Below, piece by piece: positions 15,144 through 22,662 of a DNA stretch of 37,844 nucleotides. The notes beneath the pieces were generated by a model, which saw only the letters and a list, made by a program, of their open reading frames with translations, was not told where the DNA came from and searched no databases. Position 1 is the first letter of the stretch. Each line of letters starts with the position of its first letter. Origin of the DNA: Actinomycetota bacterium (GTDB lineage Bacteria; Actinomycetota; Actinomycetes; Streptosporangiales; Streptosporangiaceae). Position numbers and translations under genes: made by a program. The stretch is taken from the NCBI GenBank assembly GCA_019240215.1, contig JAFAYQ010000029.1:1-37844 (forward strand), given 5' to 3'.

Positions 15144-16388
15144 TTACTGAGCGGGGCGCAGCCGCTGGGCCTGGGCCGCCAGGTACCGGCGTTCGGGGGT
15201 GCTGGCCGACAGCCGGGCCGCCCGGTCGTAGGCCGCGGCCGCCGCCGCCGAATCGCCCGCCCGCTCGAGCAGGTGGGCCCGGGCCGCGAACAGCCGGTGG
15301 TGGCGGGCCATCCGCTTGTCCTGCTCGAGCGCGTCCAGCAAGGCAAGCCCAGCCCGCGGCCCGTGCACCAGGCCGGCCGCGACCGCCCGGTTGAGGGTGG
15401 TGAACGGGTTGGGGGCGGCCAGCTCGAGCAGCTCGTAGAGCCCGAGGATCTGCGGCCAGTCGGTGTCGTCGATGGTGGCCGCCTCGTCGTGGACGGCCGC
15501 GATCGCCGCCTGCAGCTGGTAGGGGCCGGTGCGGCCGCGGGCGAGGGCGGCGGTCACCAGCGCGGTGCCCTCGTCGATCATGGCCCGGTCCCAGCGCGAG
15601 CGGTCCTGCTCGGCCAGCGGGACCAGGCTGACCCCGTCGGCGGCGGTGCGGGCCGGCCGCCGCGCGTCGGTCAGCAGCATGAGCGCCAGCAGGCCGGTCA
15701 CCTCAGGCTCGTCCGGCAGCAGACGGCCCAGCCAGCGGGCGAGGCGGATGGCCTCGCCGGACAGCGCGGGCGCGGTCACCGCGTCGCCGTCGGACGGGAC
15801 GTAGCCCTCGCTGAAGATGAGGTACAGCACCTGCAGGACCGGCGCCAGCCGGTCACCGACGGCGGCCGGGAGCGTGAAGTCCTCCTGGTGCAGCGCCTGC
15901 TTGGCCCGGCTGATGCGCTGGGCCATGGTGGCCTCCGGCACCCCGAAGGCGGCCGCGATCTGAGCGGTCGACAGTCCCCCGATCGCCCGCAGCGTGAGCG
16001 CGATCTGGCTCGGCTCGCTGATCGCCGGGTGGCAGCAGCCGAACAGCAGGATCAGCGAGTCGTCGGTACCCGGCCGGTCGGCGTCCGGGGGCGCCGCCAG
16101 CAGTTCGGACTGGGGAGTGGCGACCGCGATCCGTTCCTCCCGCTGGCGGCGCGAGTGCTCGCTGCGCACCTGGTCGAGCAGTCGCCGGGTGGCCACGGTG
16201 ACCAGCCAGCCGCGCGGGTTGCCGGGCTGGCCGGCGGCCGGCCACTGGACCGTGGCGGCCAGCAGCGCCTCCTGGGTGGCGTCCTCGCACAGGTCGAACT
16301 GGCCGTAGCCGTAGCGGCGCAGCAGCGCGGCGAGGACCTGCGGCGCCAGCTCGCGCAGCAGGTCCCCGGCCGGGTCGGGATCGATCAA
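15144..16388 (-). CDS. ECF42-group RNA polymerase sigma factor
   Basis: A 414-residue sigma factor of the long ECF type with a C-terminal TPR-like extension (DUF6596). Region 2 is visible in FDLCEDATQEALLAATVQWP followed by NPRGWLVTVATRRLLDQVRSE. Region 4 is GLSTAQIAAAFGVPEATMAQ followed by RISRAKQAL. The C-terminal 230 residues contain LYLIFSEGY, ARWLGRLLPDEPEV and a TPR-like RLFAARAHLLERAGD, characteristic of ECF42. These factors are linked to DGPF/YCII proteins rather than classical anti-sigma factors, and the gene is directly downstream of one. The TTG at 16388 overlaps the upstream stop (TTGA), so translation is coupled; no ATG or GTG is available there. Confidence 0.9.
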   Translation of the reverse strand: MIDPDPAGDLLRELAPQVLAALLRRYGYGQFDLCEDATQEALLAATVQWPAAGQPGNPRGWLVTVATRRLLDQVRSEHSRRQREERIAVATPQSELLAAPPDADRPGTDDSLILLFGCCHPAISEPSQIALTLRAIGGLSTAQIAAAFGVPEATMAQRISRAKQALHQEDFTLPAAVGDRLAPVLQVLYLIFSEGYVPSDGDAVTAPALSGEAIRLARWLGRLLPDEPEVTGLLALMLLTDARRPARTAADGVSLVPLAEQDRSRWDRAMIDEGTALVTAALARGRTGPYQLQAAIAAVHDEAATIDDTDWPQILGLYELLELAAPNPFTTLNRAVAAGLVHGPRAGLALLDALEQDKRMARHHRLFAARAHLLERAGDSAAAAAAYDRAARLSASTPERRYLAAQAQRLRPAQ

Positions 16389-16750
16389 TGATCGTTTTTC
16401 GAGTCGTGCGGGACCGGCCACAGCTCGATCGGCTCCGCGTCCGCCCACGGCATGTCGGCCGCGATCTCCAGCGCCCGCTGCTCGCTGTCCACATCCAGAA
16501 GATAAAGGCTGGCGATGTACTCCTTGGTCTCCTGGTACGGCCCGTCGGTCACGGCCGGCAGCCCGGCCTGGTCGCGCCGCACCAGCTTGGCCTCCGACTC
16601 GCCGCCCAGCCCGTAGGCGCCGATCAGCTCGCCGGTGGCCTCGTACTTCTTGTTGAACGCGTCCTGCTTGGCGATCGCCTCCGGCCAGGTCTCGGCCGGG
16701 AACGAGGCCCACTTCTCCTCGTTGCCGTAGATCAGCATCAGGTACTTCAT
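16385..16750 (-). CDS. YCII/DGPF-domain protein, ECF42 partner
   Basis: A 121-residue protein with the YCII-related fold: MKYLMLIYGNEE at the start, then a central helix, and the TDGPYQETKEYIASLYLLDV block that gives the DGPF family its name. Proteins of this family are found beside ECF42 sigma factors throughout actinobacteria; their biochemical role is unclear. GGGAGA precedes the ATG at 16750. The stop overlaps the sigma start by 4 nt. Transcription is expected from the ECF-type promoter at 16796-16823, so the sigma factor would control its own operon. Confidence 0.9.
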   Translation of the reverse strand: MKYLMLIYGNEEKWASFPAETWPEAIAKQDAFNKKYEATGELIGAYGLGGESEAKLVRRDQAGLPAVTDGPYQETKEYIASLYLLDVDSEQRALEIAADMPWADAEPIELWPVPHDSKNDH

Positions 16751-16784
16751 CTCGGTCTCCCTCGGTACGGGTTCACTTGGCTGC

Positions 16785-16893
16785 TCTCACCCGTTGGTCG
16801 GAGCCGCGCCCCGGTTCTCGACACGCCCGCCCGCCGATTATCCGCCGGGGCCGGTGTCGAATGCGGGCGGCGGGCTCCGACCACCGGGCGAGA
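16785..16893. promoter_or_regulatory. Mirror-image pair of ECF42-type promoters
   Basis: On the plus strand TGTCGA (16855-16860), a 17-nt spacer and CGACC (16878-16882) point to the gene at 16924. On the minus strand TGTCGA (16823-16818), 17 nt and CGACC (16800-16796) point to the DGPF gene. The symmetry centre is 16839. The outer arms 16785-16805 and 16873-16893 are identical at 19 of 21 positions as an inverted repeat. TGTCGA is the -35 sequence I recall for ECF42. Confidence 0.8.
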
Positions 16894-16923
16894 CATCCGG
16901 CCGATCCAGCAGGGAGCCAGAAA

Positions 16924-17382
16924 ATGATCACCACGTCCACGCCCGCCAGCACCTCCGACGGCCCCGCGGTTCGCGCCCAGCGGCCGGTGTACCAGGTCAG
17001 CATCGCGGCTGGGGCCGCCGCCCTGGCCGTCGTCGAGGTCTACGGGGCGATCGCCCGCGCCGCGGGTGTCCCGCTGCGGGCCGCCGCGTTCGGCGCCCAT
17101 CACGCCACCCAGGTCAACGCCGGGTGGCTGGCGTTCGGGGTCGCCCTCGGCGCGTTCTGGGGAACGGTGCTCGCGGTCGTCGTCGCCCGCTACGCCGCCC
17201 GGCCCGCCCGGGCCTTCCTGGTCACCACGCTGCCGCTGCTGGCGCTGTCGCTGGCCGGACCGCTGACCGCCCAGGCCACGACCGCGACCAGGGTCGCGCT
17301 GGCCGGCGGTCACCTGATCGCGGCGGGAGTCATCATCCCGGTGGTGGCCCATCGCCTCGCCGTCAGTGGCCGCGGGCGGTGA
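16924..17382 (+). CDS. DUF6069-type four-helix membrane protein, probable ECF42 target
   Basis: A 152-residue integral membrane protein with a short polar N-terminus and about four hydrophobic helices (near residues 23-45, 62-85, 90-113 and 124-145). It matches the DUF6069 pattern, a family of unknown function often next to ECF sigma genes. The ATG at 16924 has GGGAG about 7 nt upstream; longer starts would run through the promoter. Its promoter is the mirror image of that of the sigma operon, so it is almost certainly part of the same regulon. A perfect 14-bp hairpin follows the stop. Confidence 0.8.
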   Translation: MITTSTPASTSDGPAVRAQRPVYQVSIAAGAAALAVVEVYGAIARAAGVPLRAAAFGAHHATQVNAGWLAFGVALGAFWGTVLAVVVARYAARPARAFLVTTLPLLALSLAGPLTAQATTATRVALAGGHLIAAGVIIPVVAHRLAVSGRGR

Positions 17383-17389
17383 CCAACGA

Positions 17390-17421
17390 CGCCGGCGGCC
17401 CGGATGGCCGGGCCGCCGGCG
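17390..17421 (+). terminator. Strong hairpin terminator
   Basis: A 14-bp perfect stem (17390-17403 with 17408-17421) closes a 4-nt loop 7 nt after the DUF6069 stop and is followed by ATTT. It isolates the ECF42 target from the ddaH promoter. Confidence 0.85.
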
Positions 17422-17566
17422 ATTTAACCCGCCTGAAATCCGTGTTTCGGTATCATCCGTGGCACCCTTTTAAAAATTAATAAATCGCTGTCTGAGAGTA
17501 AAAAGTCGCAACGTTCTTAGCGTCCTACGCAAGATTGACGCATATCTGTTGCGGGCGGCCAGCTCC

Positions 17567-17572
17567 TATCCT
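17567..17572 (+). promoter_or_regulatory. -10 element of ddaH
   Basis: TATCCT is followed by exactly 6 nt and the ATG at 17579, giving a leaderless mRNA. The 100 bases upstream (17421-17535) are strikingly AT-rich for this genome, including TTTTAAAAATTAATAAAT, and may hold an activator site. Confidence 0.6.
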
Positions 17573-17578
17573 GAGCCC

Positions 17579-18457
17579 ATGACGATGGCCATGGGGGCGG
17601 ACCCGGCTGCATCATCTACTGGTGATGAGCTGGTACTACGCCCAGTCTCGGAGCGCCTGGCGACGCCGCGCAGCTATTTGATGTGCCCGCCGTTCCACTT
17701 CGCGGTGGACTACGCGATCAACCCGTGGATGCGCCCGGACCAGCCGGTCGACACCCTGCTCGCGGTGCGCCAGTGGGAACAGCTGCGCCACGTCTACACC
17801 GGGCTCGGCCACACCGTGCACGTCATCGAGCCGGTGCCGGGGCTGCCGGACATGGTGTTCGCCGCCAACGGCGCCACCGTGGTCAACGGCACCGTCCTCG
17901 GCGCCCGGTTCCGGTACCCGCAGCGGGCGGCCGAAGCCGGCGCCTACCTGGACTGGCTGAGCGGCCACGGCTACACCGACGTGCGCCCGGCCGGGGTGGT
18001 CAACGAGGGCGAGGGCGACATCCTCTGCACCGGGACCGAGCTGCTGGCCGGCTACGGCTTCCGGTCCGACCCGGGGGCCGCGGCCGAGCTGGAAGCGGCC
18101 TTCGGCCTGCCCGTCCACCCGGTCAAGCTGGTCGATCCGCGGTTCTACCATCTGGATACCGCCCTGTGCGTGCTCGCCGCCGGCACCGCCGCCTATTACC
18201 CGGCCGCCTTCGACGACGCGGGCCGGGCGACCCTGGCCAAGCTGTTCGGCGAGCTGATCGAGGCGACCGACGCGGACGCCGCGGTGCTCGGCCTGAACGC
18301 GGTCAGCGACGGCCGCCACGTGGTCCTGCCCGCGCAGGCCCGCGACCTGGCGGCCGCCCTGGCCGCCCGCGGGTTCGAGCCGATCGGCGTGGACCTGTCC
18401 GAACTGCGCAAGGCCGGGGGCGGCCCCAAGTGCTGCACGCTCGAACTACGAGCCTGA
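17579..18457 (+). CDS. ddaH: Dimethylargininase-like amidinohydrolase
   Basis: A 292-residue member of the guanidine-modifying pentein superfamily. The catalytic set is readable: PDMVFAANGA (D91 region, substrate-binding acid), NEGEGD, FYHLDTALCVL with H191, and GGGPKCCTLEL with nucleophile C285. Such enzymes hydrolyse methylated arginine, or arginine itself, to citrulline or, in some relatives, ornithine. The next gene 29 nt downstream is ornithine aminotransferase, so the pair very likely forms an arginine-degrading unit; the true substrate is not settled by sequence. The leaderless ATG at 17579 is preferred over a TTG at 17549. Confidence 0.87.
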   Translation: MTMAMGADPAASSTGDELVLRPVSERLATPRSYLMCPPFHFAVDYAINPWMRPDQPVDTLLAVRQWEQLRHVYTGLGHTVHVIEPVPGLPDMVFAANGATVVNGTVLGARFRYPQRAAEAGAYLDWLSGHGYTDVRPAGVVNEGEGDILCTGTELLAGYGFRSDPGAAAELEAAFGLPVHPVKLVDPRFYHLDTALCVLAAGTAAYYPAAFDDAGRATLAKLFGELIEATDADAAVLGLNAVSDGRHVVLPAQARDLAAALAARGFEPIGVDLSELRKAGGGPKCCTLELRA

Positions 18458-18486
18458 GCTGAACAACGGAAACGAAGGAGGCGACC

Positions 18487-19707
18487 ATGACCATCGACAC
18501 CATGACCCGCAGCGAACGGCTGCGCGCCCAAGCCGAGGCGCACAGTGCGCACAACTACAAGCCCCTGCCGGTGGTCATCGCCGAGGCCGAGGGCAGCTGG
18601 GTCACCGACGTCGAGGGCCGCCGCTACCTGGACATGCTGGCCGCCTACTCGGCGATCAACTTCGGTCACCGGCACCCCCGCCTGGTCGAGGCCGCCCGCC
18701 GCCAGCTGGACAAGGTCACGCTGGTCAGCCGGGCGTTCGACCACGAGCACTTCGGGCCGTTCTGCGCCGAGCTGGCCGACCTGGCCGGCATGGAGATGGT
18801 GCTGCCGATGAACACCGGCGCCGAGGCGGTGGAGACCGCGATCAAGGTCGCCCGCAAGTGGGGCTACGAGGTCAAGGGGGTGCCGGCCGACCAGGCGGTG
18901 ATCGTGGCGTTCGGCGGCAACTTCCACGGCCGCACCACCACGATCATCAGCTTCTCGACCGACGAGGACGCGCGCGGCGGGTTCGGGCCCTACACCCCCG
19001 GGTTCCGGGTGGTGGACTACGGCGACCTGGACGCCCTGGCGGCGGTGGCCGACGAGCTGGGCGACCGGCTGGTGGCGGTGCTGGTCGAGCCGGTTCAGGG
19101 CGAGGCCGGGGTGATCGTGCCGCCGCCCGGGTTCCTGGCCGGGGTGCGGCGGCTCTGCTCCGAGCGCGGCGCGCTGATGATCGCCGACGAGATCCAGTCC
19201 GGGCTGGGCCGGACCGGGACCACCTTCGCCTGCGAGCACGAGAACGTCGTGCCCGACGCCTACCTGCTGGGCAAGGCGCTGGGCGGCGGCATCGTGCCGG
19301 TGTCGGCGATGGTGTCCAGCCGGGACATTCTCGGGGTGCTGCAGCCCGGCCAGCACGGTTCCACCTTCGGCGGCAACCCGCTGGCCTGCGCGGTCGGCCG
19401 CGAGGTGATCGCGATGCTGCAGACCGGCGAGTACCAGCAGCGGTCGGCCGAGCTGGGCGCCCGGCTGCACCAGGGGCTGGCGGCGCTGCCGCCCACCGTG
19501 GTCGAGCGGGTGCACGGCCGCGGCCTGTGGGCGGGCATCGAGTTCACCGGGCTGACCGGCCGCCAGGTGTGCGAGCGGCTGGCCGCCCGCGGCCTGCTGG
19601 CCAAGGACACCCACGGCAACGCCATCCGGCTGGCGCCGCCGCTGGTCATCACCGGGGAAGAGCTGGACTGGGCGCTCGGCCAGCTGCGGGACGCGCTGGC
19701 GGGCTAG
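18487..19707 (+). CDS. rocD: Ornithine--oxo-acid transaminase
   Basis: A 406-residue class III PLP aminotransferase. Landmarks: NFGHRHPRLVEAA, NTGAEAVETAIKVARKWG, NFHGRTTTIISFS, VEPVQGEAGVI, ADEIQSGLGRTG and LLGKALGGG with PLP lysine K263. It converts ornithine and 2-oxoglutarate to glutamate semialdehyde and glutamate, feeding proline or glutamate synthesis. GAAGGAGG lies at ideal distance from the ATG at 18487. It follows ddaH and is probably on the same transcript. Confidence 0.94.
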   Translation: MTIDTMTRSERLRAQAEAHSAHNYKPLPVVIAEAEGSWVTDVEGRRYLDMLAAYSAINFGHRHPRLVEAARRQLDKVTLVSRAFDHEHFGPFCAELADLAGMEMVLPMNTGAEAVETAIKVARKWGYEVKGVPADQAVIVAFGGNFHGRTTTIISFSTDEDARGGFGPYTPGFRVVDYGDLDALAAVADELGDRLVAVLVEPVQGEAGVIVPPPGFLAGVRRLCSERGALMIADEIQSGLGRTGTTFACEHENVVPDAYLLGKALGGGIVPVSAMVSSRDILGVLQPGQHGSTFGGNPLACAVGREVIAMLQTGEYQQRSAELGARLHQGLAALPPTVVERVHGRGLWAGIEFTGLTGRQVCERLAARGLLAKDTHGNAIRLAPPLVITGEELDWALGQLRDALAG

Positions 19708-20072
19708 GGCTGGGGCGCACGCGGGCTGGGACCAGCGTGGTAGCTGGGTTGGCCGGGCCGGGGTTCGGGTCGGCCCGGGGGCCAAGTTGCTTCCGCAGGA
19801 CCGAGCCGTAGTGGCCGGTGTGCTTGTGGAGCACCATGGGGTCGGGGTGAGGCATGGGCTGGTGACTGGTGTGACTCAGGCGGCTTGTGTGGCTAATGCG
19901 TTGGGCACTATCGGATTCGGGCAGACCTTTTTACAAATGCTGCCCAAAAGTCTGCCTGAATCAAGATGTGCGCGACTCGTGCGGCGTGTGTGACACCGGG
20001 CGCCTCGTGCAGAGGGGTCCCGGTCTGGCGCATCCCGTCGCCGTCGCTCCGCCGCTGGAGGCGACGCCCGGG
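19708..20072. other. Gene-free stretch between convergent rocD and ligase genes
   Basis: No convincing gene is seen. Base composition changes at about 19830-20000, with more A and T and many TG/GTG steps than in flanking genes. The stretch contains the inverted repeat listed at 19914. The short frames on both strands resemble no family I recognise. Confidence 0.6.
19914..19962. repeat. 13-bp inverted repeat with 23-nt loop
   Basis: GATTCGGGCAGAC (19914-19926) pairs with GTCTGCCTGAATC (19950-19962) with a single G-T pair, so the stem is unbroken in RNA. The loop includes CTTTTT and CCAAAA. It may be a terminator between convergent genes or the mark of a lost insertion. Confidence 0.7.
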
Positions 20073-21647
20073 TCAGGCGGCCCTGGCGTTGGCCTCGGCC
20101 TCGGCCTCGCGCAGGCGGTGGCGCTGGATCTTGCCGGTGGCGGCCCGGGGCAGGTCCTGGACCACGTAGATCGCCTCCGGCCGCTTGAACCGGCTCAGCT
20201 CGGCGGTGCAGCGGCCGTTGAGCTGGCGCAGCAGGTCCTGCAGGTGGTCAGCGCTGTCCGGCTCCCCGGCGGGGATCACGTAGGCGATCGGGACCTGGCC
20301 GAGGACCGGGCTGGGGCGGCCGACGACGACCGCGTCCTGCACGGCCGGATCGCCCATCAGGACCTCTTCGATCTCCCGGGGGTAGAGCATCTCGCCGCCC
20401 CGGTTGATCACGTCGTCGCTGCGCCCGGCCAGAAACAAGAAGCCGTCCTCGTCCAGGTAACCGAGGTCACCGGAGTTCAGCCAGCCGTCGGCGTCGAACC
20501 GCTCGGGGGCGCGGCCGTTCACGTAATGGCGGATGACGCCGGGGCCGCGCAGCCACACGATGCCGGTCGTGCCCGCCGCCACCGGCTGGCCGCCGGTGTC
20601 GCGGACCTGCAGCTCGACCCCGACCGGGCGGCCGCAGGAGCCCGCGGGCCCGGAACCGTCCAGCGGCATCGCGGTGATCTGGCTGGCCGCCTCGGTCATG
20701 CCGTAGCTCTCGACCACCGGTACCCCGGCCCGGTCCTCGACCCGCTCGCGGATCGCGGCCGGCAGCGGGGCCGAGGCCGAGCGGATGAATCGCAGCCGCT
20801 TGGGACGGGCGGGTCGGGAAGGATGCTGTCGGACCGGGACCGGGTACTCGGCCAGGATCGTGAGGATCGCGGGCACCGCGTTGATCCAGGTGACGTCGTG
20901 GTCGGCCAGCCGCTCCCAGAACCCGGTGCGCCGGAACTTCCGGTCCACCACCAGCGTGGCCCCCGCCACCAGGCTGGCCAGCAGGGCCACCACCTGGGCG
21001 TTGATGTGGAACAGGGGCAGCGGGCAGTAGCCGCGGTCGTCCGGGCCGAGCTGGTTGTGGTGGGCGACCCCGGTGGCCACGTACATCAGCTGGCGGTCGG
21101 TCAGCTCGACCGCCTTGGGGGCGCCGGTCGACCCCGACGTCAGCAGTAGCACCGAACCGGCCGGCTGGTCGAGCAGGCCGAGCTTGTCCGGGGTGCCGAA
21201 CCGGAACAGGGTGGTTATACCGCCGCGGCTGGGAGGAAGGGGCCGCGGCGGAGTCTCGAGGGCGGACAGGCCGAGCGCTTCCGCCCGGCCGGGGCGGTCG
21301 CTGATCAGTACGGCCGGCCCGACGGCGGCCACCGTGCGGGCCAGCTCGGCGTCGGGGGCGGCCGGGTTGACCGGGACCGCGCAGCGGCCGGCCGCGACCA
21401 CCCCGAGGTACTCGGTGCAGAAGTCGATCGGATCGGCCACGTCGATCAGCACCCGGGCGCCGGCGGCCACACGGGCGGACGCCAGCTCGGCCGCGCGCCG
21501 CCGGATCAGCTCCTCCAGGTGGGCAAAGGTCAGTGCCCGGCCGGTGGCCGCCTCCGTGAGGAAGACGCGCTCTCCGTACTCCTGTGCTCGCCCGTCCACC
21601 AGCGGGGCGAAGCCGCCGGCAGGCCCGTGATCGTCGCTCATGACCAT
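20073..21647 (-). CDS. AMP-forming acyl-CoA synthetase/ligase
   Basis: A 524-residue member of the ANL (adenylate-forming) superfamily. Core motifs are all present: LLLTSGSTGAPKAVE (A3, about 167-181), SYGMTEAAS (A5), GWLNSGDLGYLDEDGFLFLA (A7) then GRSDDVINRGGEMLYPREIE (A8), and PRAATGKIQR with the catalytic A10 lysine near residue 508. It activates a carboxylic acid with ATP and loads it on CoA; the acid is not identifiable. ATG codons at 21647 and 21641 are both possible. It is the last gene of the minus-strand block, 57 nt after the SGNH hydrolase. Confidence 0.88.
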   Translation of the reverse strand: MVMSDDHGPAGGFAPLVDGRAQEYGERVFLTEAATGRALTFAHLEELIRRRAAELASARVAAGARVLIDVADPIDFCTEYLGVVAAGRCAVPVNPAAPDAELARTVAAVGPAVLISDRPGRAEALGLSALETPPRPLPPSRGGITTLFRFGTPDKLGLLDQPAGSVLLLTSGSTGAPKAVELTDRQLMYVATGVAHHNQLGPDDRGYCPLPLFHINAQVVALLASLVAGATLVVDRKFRRTGFWERLADHDVTWINAVPAILTILAEYPVPVRQHPSRPARPKRLRFIRSASAPLPAAIRERVEDRAGVPVVESYGMTEAASQITAMPLDGSGPAGSCGRPVGVELQVRDTGGQPVAAGTTGIVWLRGPGVIRHYVNGRAPERFDADGWLNSGDLGYLDEDGFLFLAGRSDDVINRGGEMLYPREIEEVLMGDPAVQDAVVVGRPSPVLGQVPIAYVIPAGEPDSADHLQDLLRQLNGRCTAELSRFKRPEAIYVVQDLPRAATGKIQRHRLREAEAEANARAA

Positions 21648-21704
21648 GAGTCTGTCCGCTCGGGCTGAGCGGTCCGGGTGACCCAGGTGAGGATTGCCTC
21701 CGGG

Positions 21705-22523
21705 TCAGCCGAGGTGACAGTGGGTGTTCAGGTAGTTCCCAGGCTTGGCGGCGCGGACGCGGTCGGTGAGCTGGGTGGCCCGGGCCGGGCGGGGGCCGCG
21801 CAGGCCGGCCGCCAGCCGGTGGGCGATCCACTCGTGGCCGGCCGGGGTCGGGTGCAGCTGGTCACCGATCCGCGGGAACTGCCAGTGGCTGGCGATCGGG
21901 TCGAACACGATCACGGCCGGGTCGGCCTGCCGGGCGGCGGCCACGATGGCCTGGTCGGTCGCGACCGTGGCCGGGCTCGGGTTCCCGCGCGGGAACACCG
22001 TCAGCACCGCCAGCCGGGACTTCGGGCATTCGTGGTGGACGGCGCTGATCAGGCTCTCCACCCGGCTGCGGATCAGCGGCAGCGGGCGGCCGATGTCGTC
22101 GTGGCCGCCCTGGATGATGATCGTGTTCGGGTCGATCCGGGTCAGGTCCAGGCGCGCGGCCAGCCGGGCGAACGGGCCGCGGTGGCCGGACCCGGGGCTG
22201 ATGTAGCCGGCGCCGGGGTCGGCGCTGAGCGCCAGCCGCCAGTGCTCGATCCGGGCCAGGTCCTCGGGCCAGGCGCGACCGGGGCGGCCCGCCCCGACCC
22301 CGGCCGAGAACGACGCCCCGACCACGGCCAGCAGCGGCCGCTGGGGATGGGCGGGCGCCGCGGAGGCTGGCCGGCCCGGCTGGCCCGGCTGGCTCGGCCG
22401 GCTCGGCTGGCTCGGCTGGGGCGCGGAGCTGGGGGTGCTCAGCGTGACCGCGGCCGTGGCCGCGCCGCCGGTCACGGCGACCAGGGCCAGCACGCCGGCC
22501 GCCATCGCCAGTTTCCGTCGCAC
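21705..22523 (-). CDS. SGNH/GDSL hydrolase with N-terminal membrane segment
   Basis: A 272-residue protein. Residues 1-27 are a signal or anchor segment (RRKLAMAAGVLALVAVTGG, then AATAAV), followed by a Pro/Ser/Gln linker with repeated QPS/QPG units and an SGNH hydrolase domain: VVGASFSAGVGA with the nucleophile serine (GASFS, block I), a glycine block around PGSGHRG, IIIQGGHDDI (block III) and DQLHPTPAGHEWIA (block V, Asp-His). These enzymes cleave acyl esters outside the membrane. The GTG at 22523 is chosen because TACGGT is exactly 6 nt upstream; a longer reading from 22706 would overlap the transporter gene. Its place after two acyltransferases suggests shared work on an acylated glycan. 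Confidence 0.84.
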   Translation of the reverse strand: MRRKLAMAAGVLALVAVTGGAATAAVTLSTPSSAPQPSQPSRPSQPGQPGRPASAAPAHPQRPLLAVVGASFSAGVGAGRPGRAWPEDLARIEHWRLALSADPGAGYISPGSGHRGPFARLAARLDLTRIDPNTIIIQGGHDDIGRPLPLIRSRVESLISAVHHECPKSRLAVLTVFPRGNPSPATVATDQAIVAAARQADPAVIVFDPIASHWQFPRIGDQLHPTPAGHEWIAHRLAAGLRGPRPARATQLTDRVRAAKPGNYLNTHCHLG

Positions 22524-22529
22524 TCCGGC

Positions 22530-22535
22530 ACCGTA
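22530..22535 (-). promoter_or_regulatory. -10 element of the SGNH hydrolase gene
   Basis: TACGGT, 6 nt before the GTG start, predicts a leaderless mRNA and an independent promoter behind the damaged transporter gene. Confidence 0.5.
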
Positions 22536-22662
22536 CCCCACGTACCCGGCCCCCACCCTGCTCCGAGATGACGCTGCGGCGAACGCCGGCCGGCGTCGCC
22601 TGGTTACACCAGCGTTACAACGGGCCGAAGGTGGTTCTAGTTCCGTTTGGGGGGCGGGATCT

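Noticed and set aside
15111..15152. Repeated TTACTGAGC at the two convergent stops with a small hairpin between
   Set aside because: The hairpin would have only a 2-nt loop and the repeat is nine bases; this is too weak to call.
19735..19790. tRNA-like segment with a GGTTCGGGTC word
   Set aside because: No acceptor stem or anticodon arm can be drawn around it.
19649..19993. Transposase remnant between rocD and the ligase
   Set aside because: Short frames on both strands were read, but no DDE, HUH or recombinase motif or flanking target duplication could be found.
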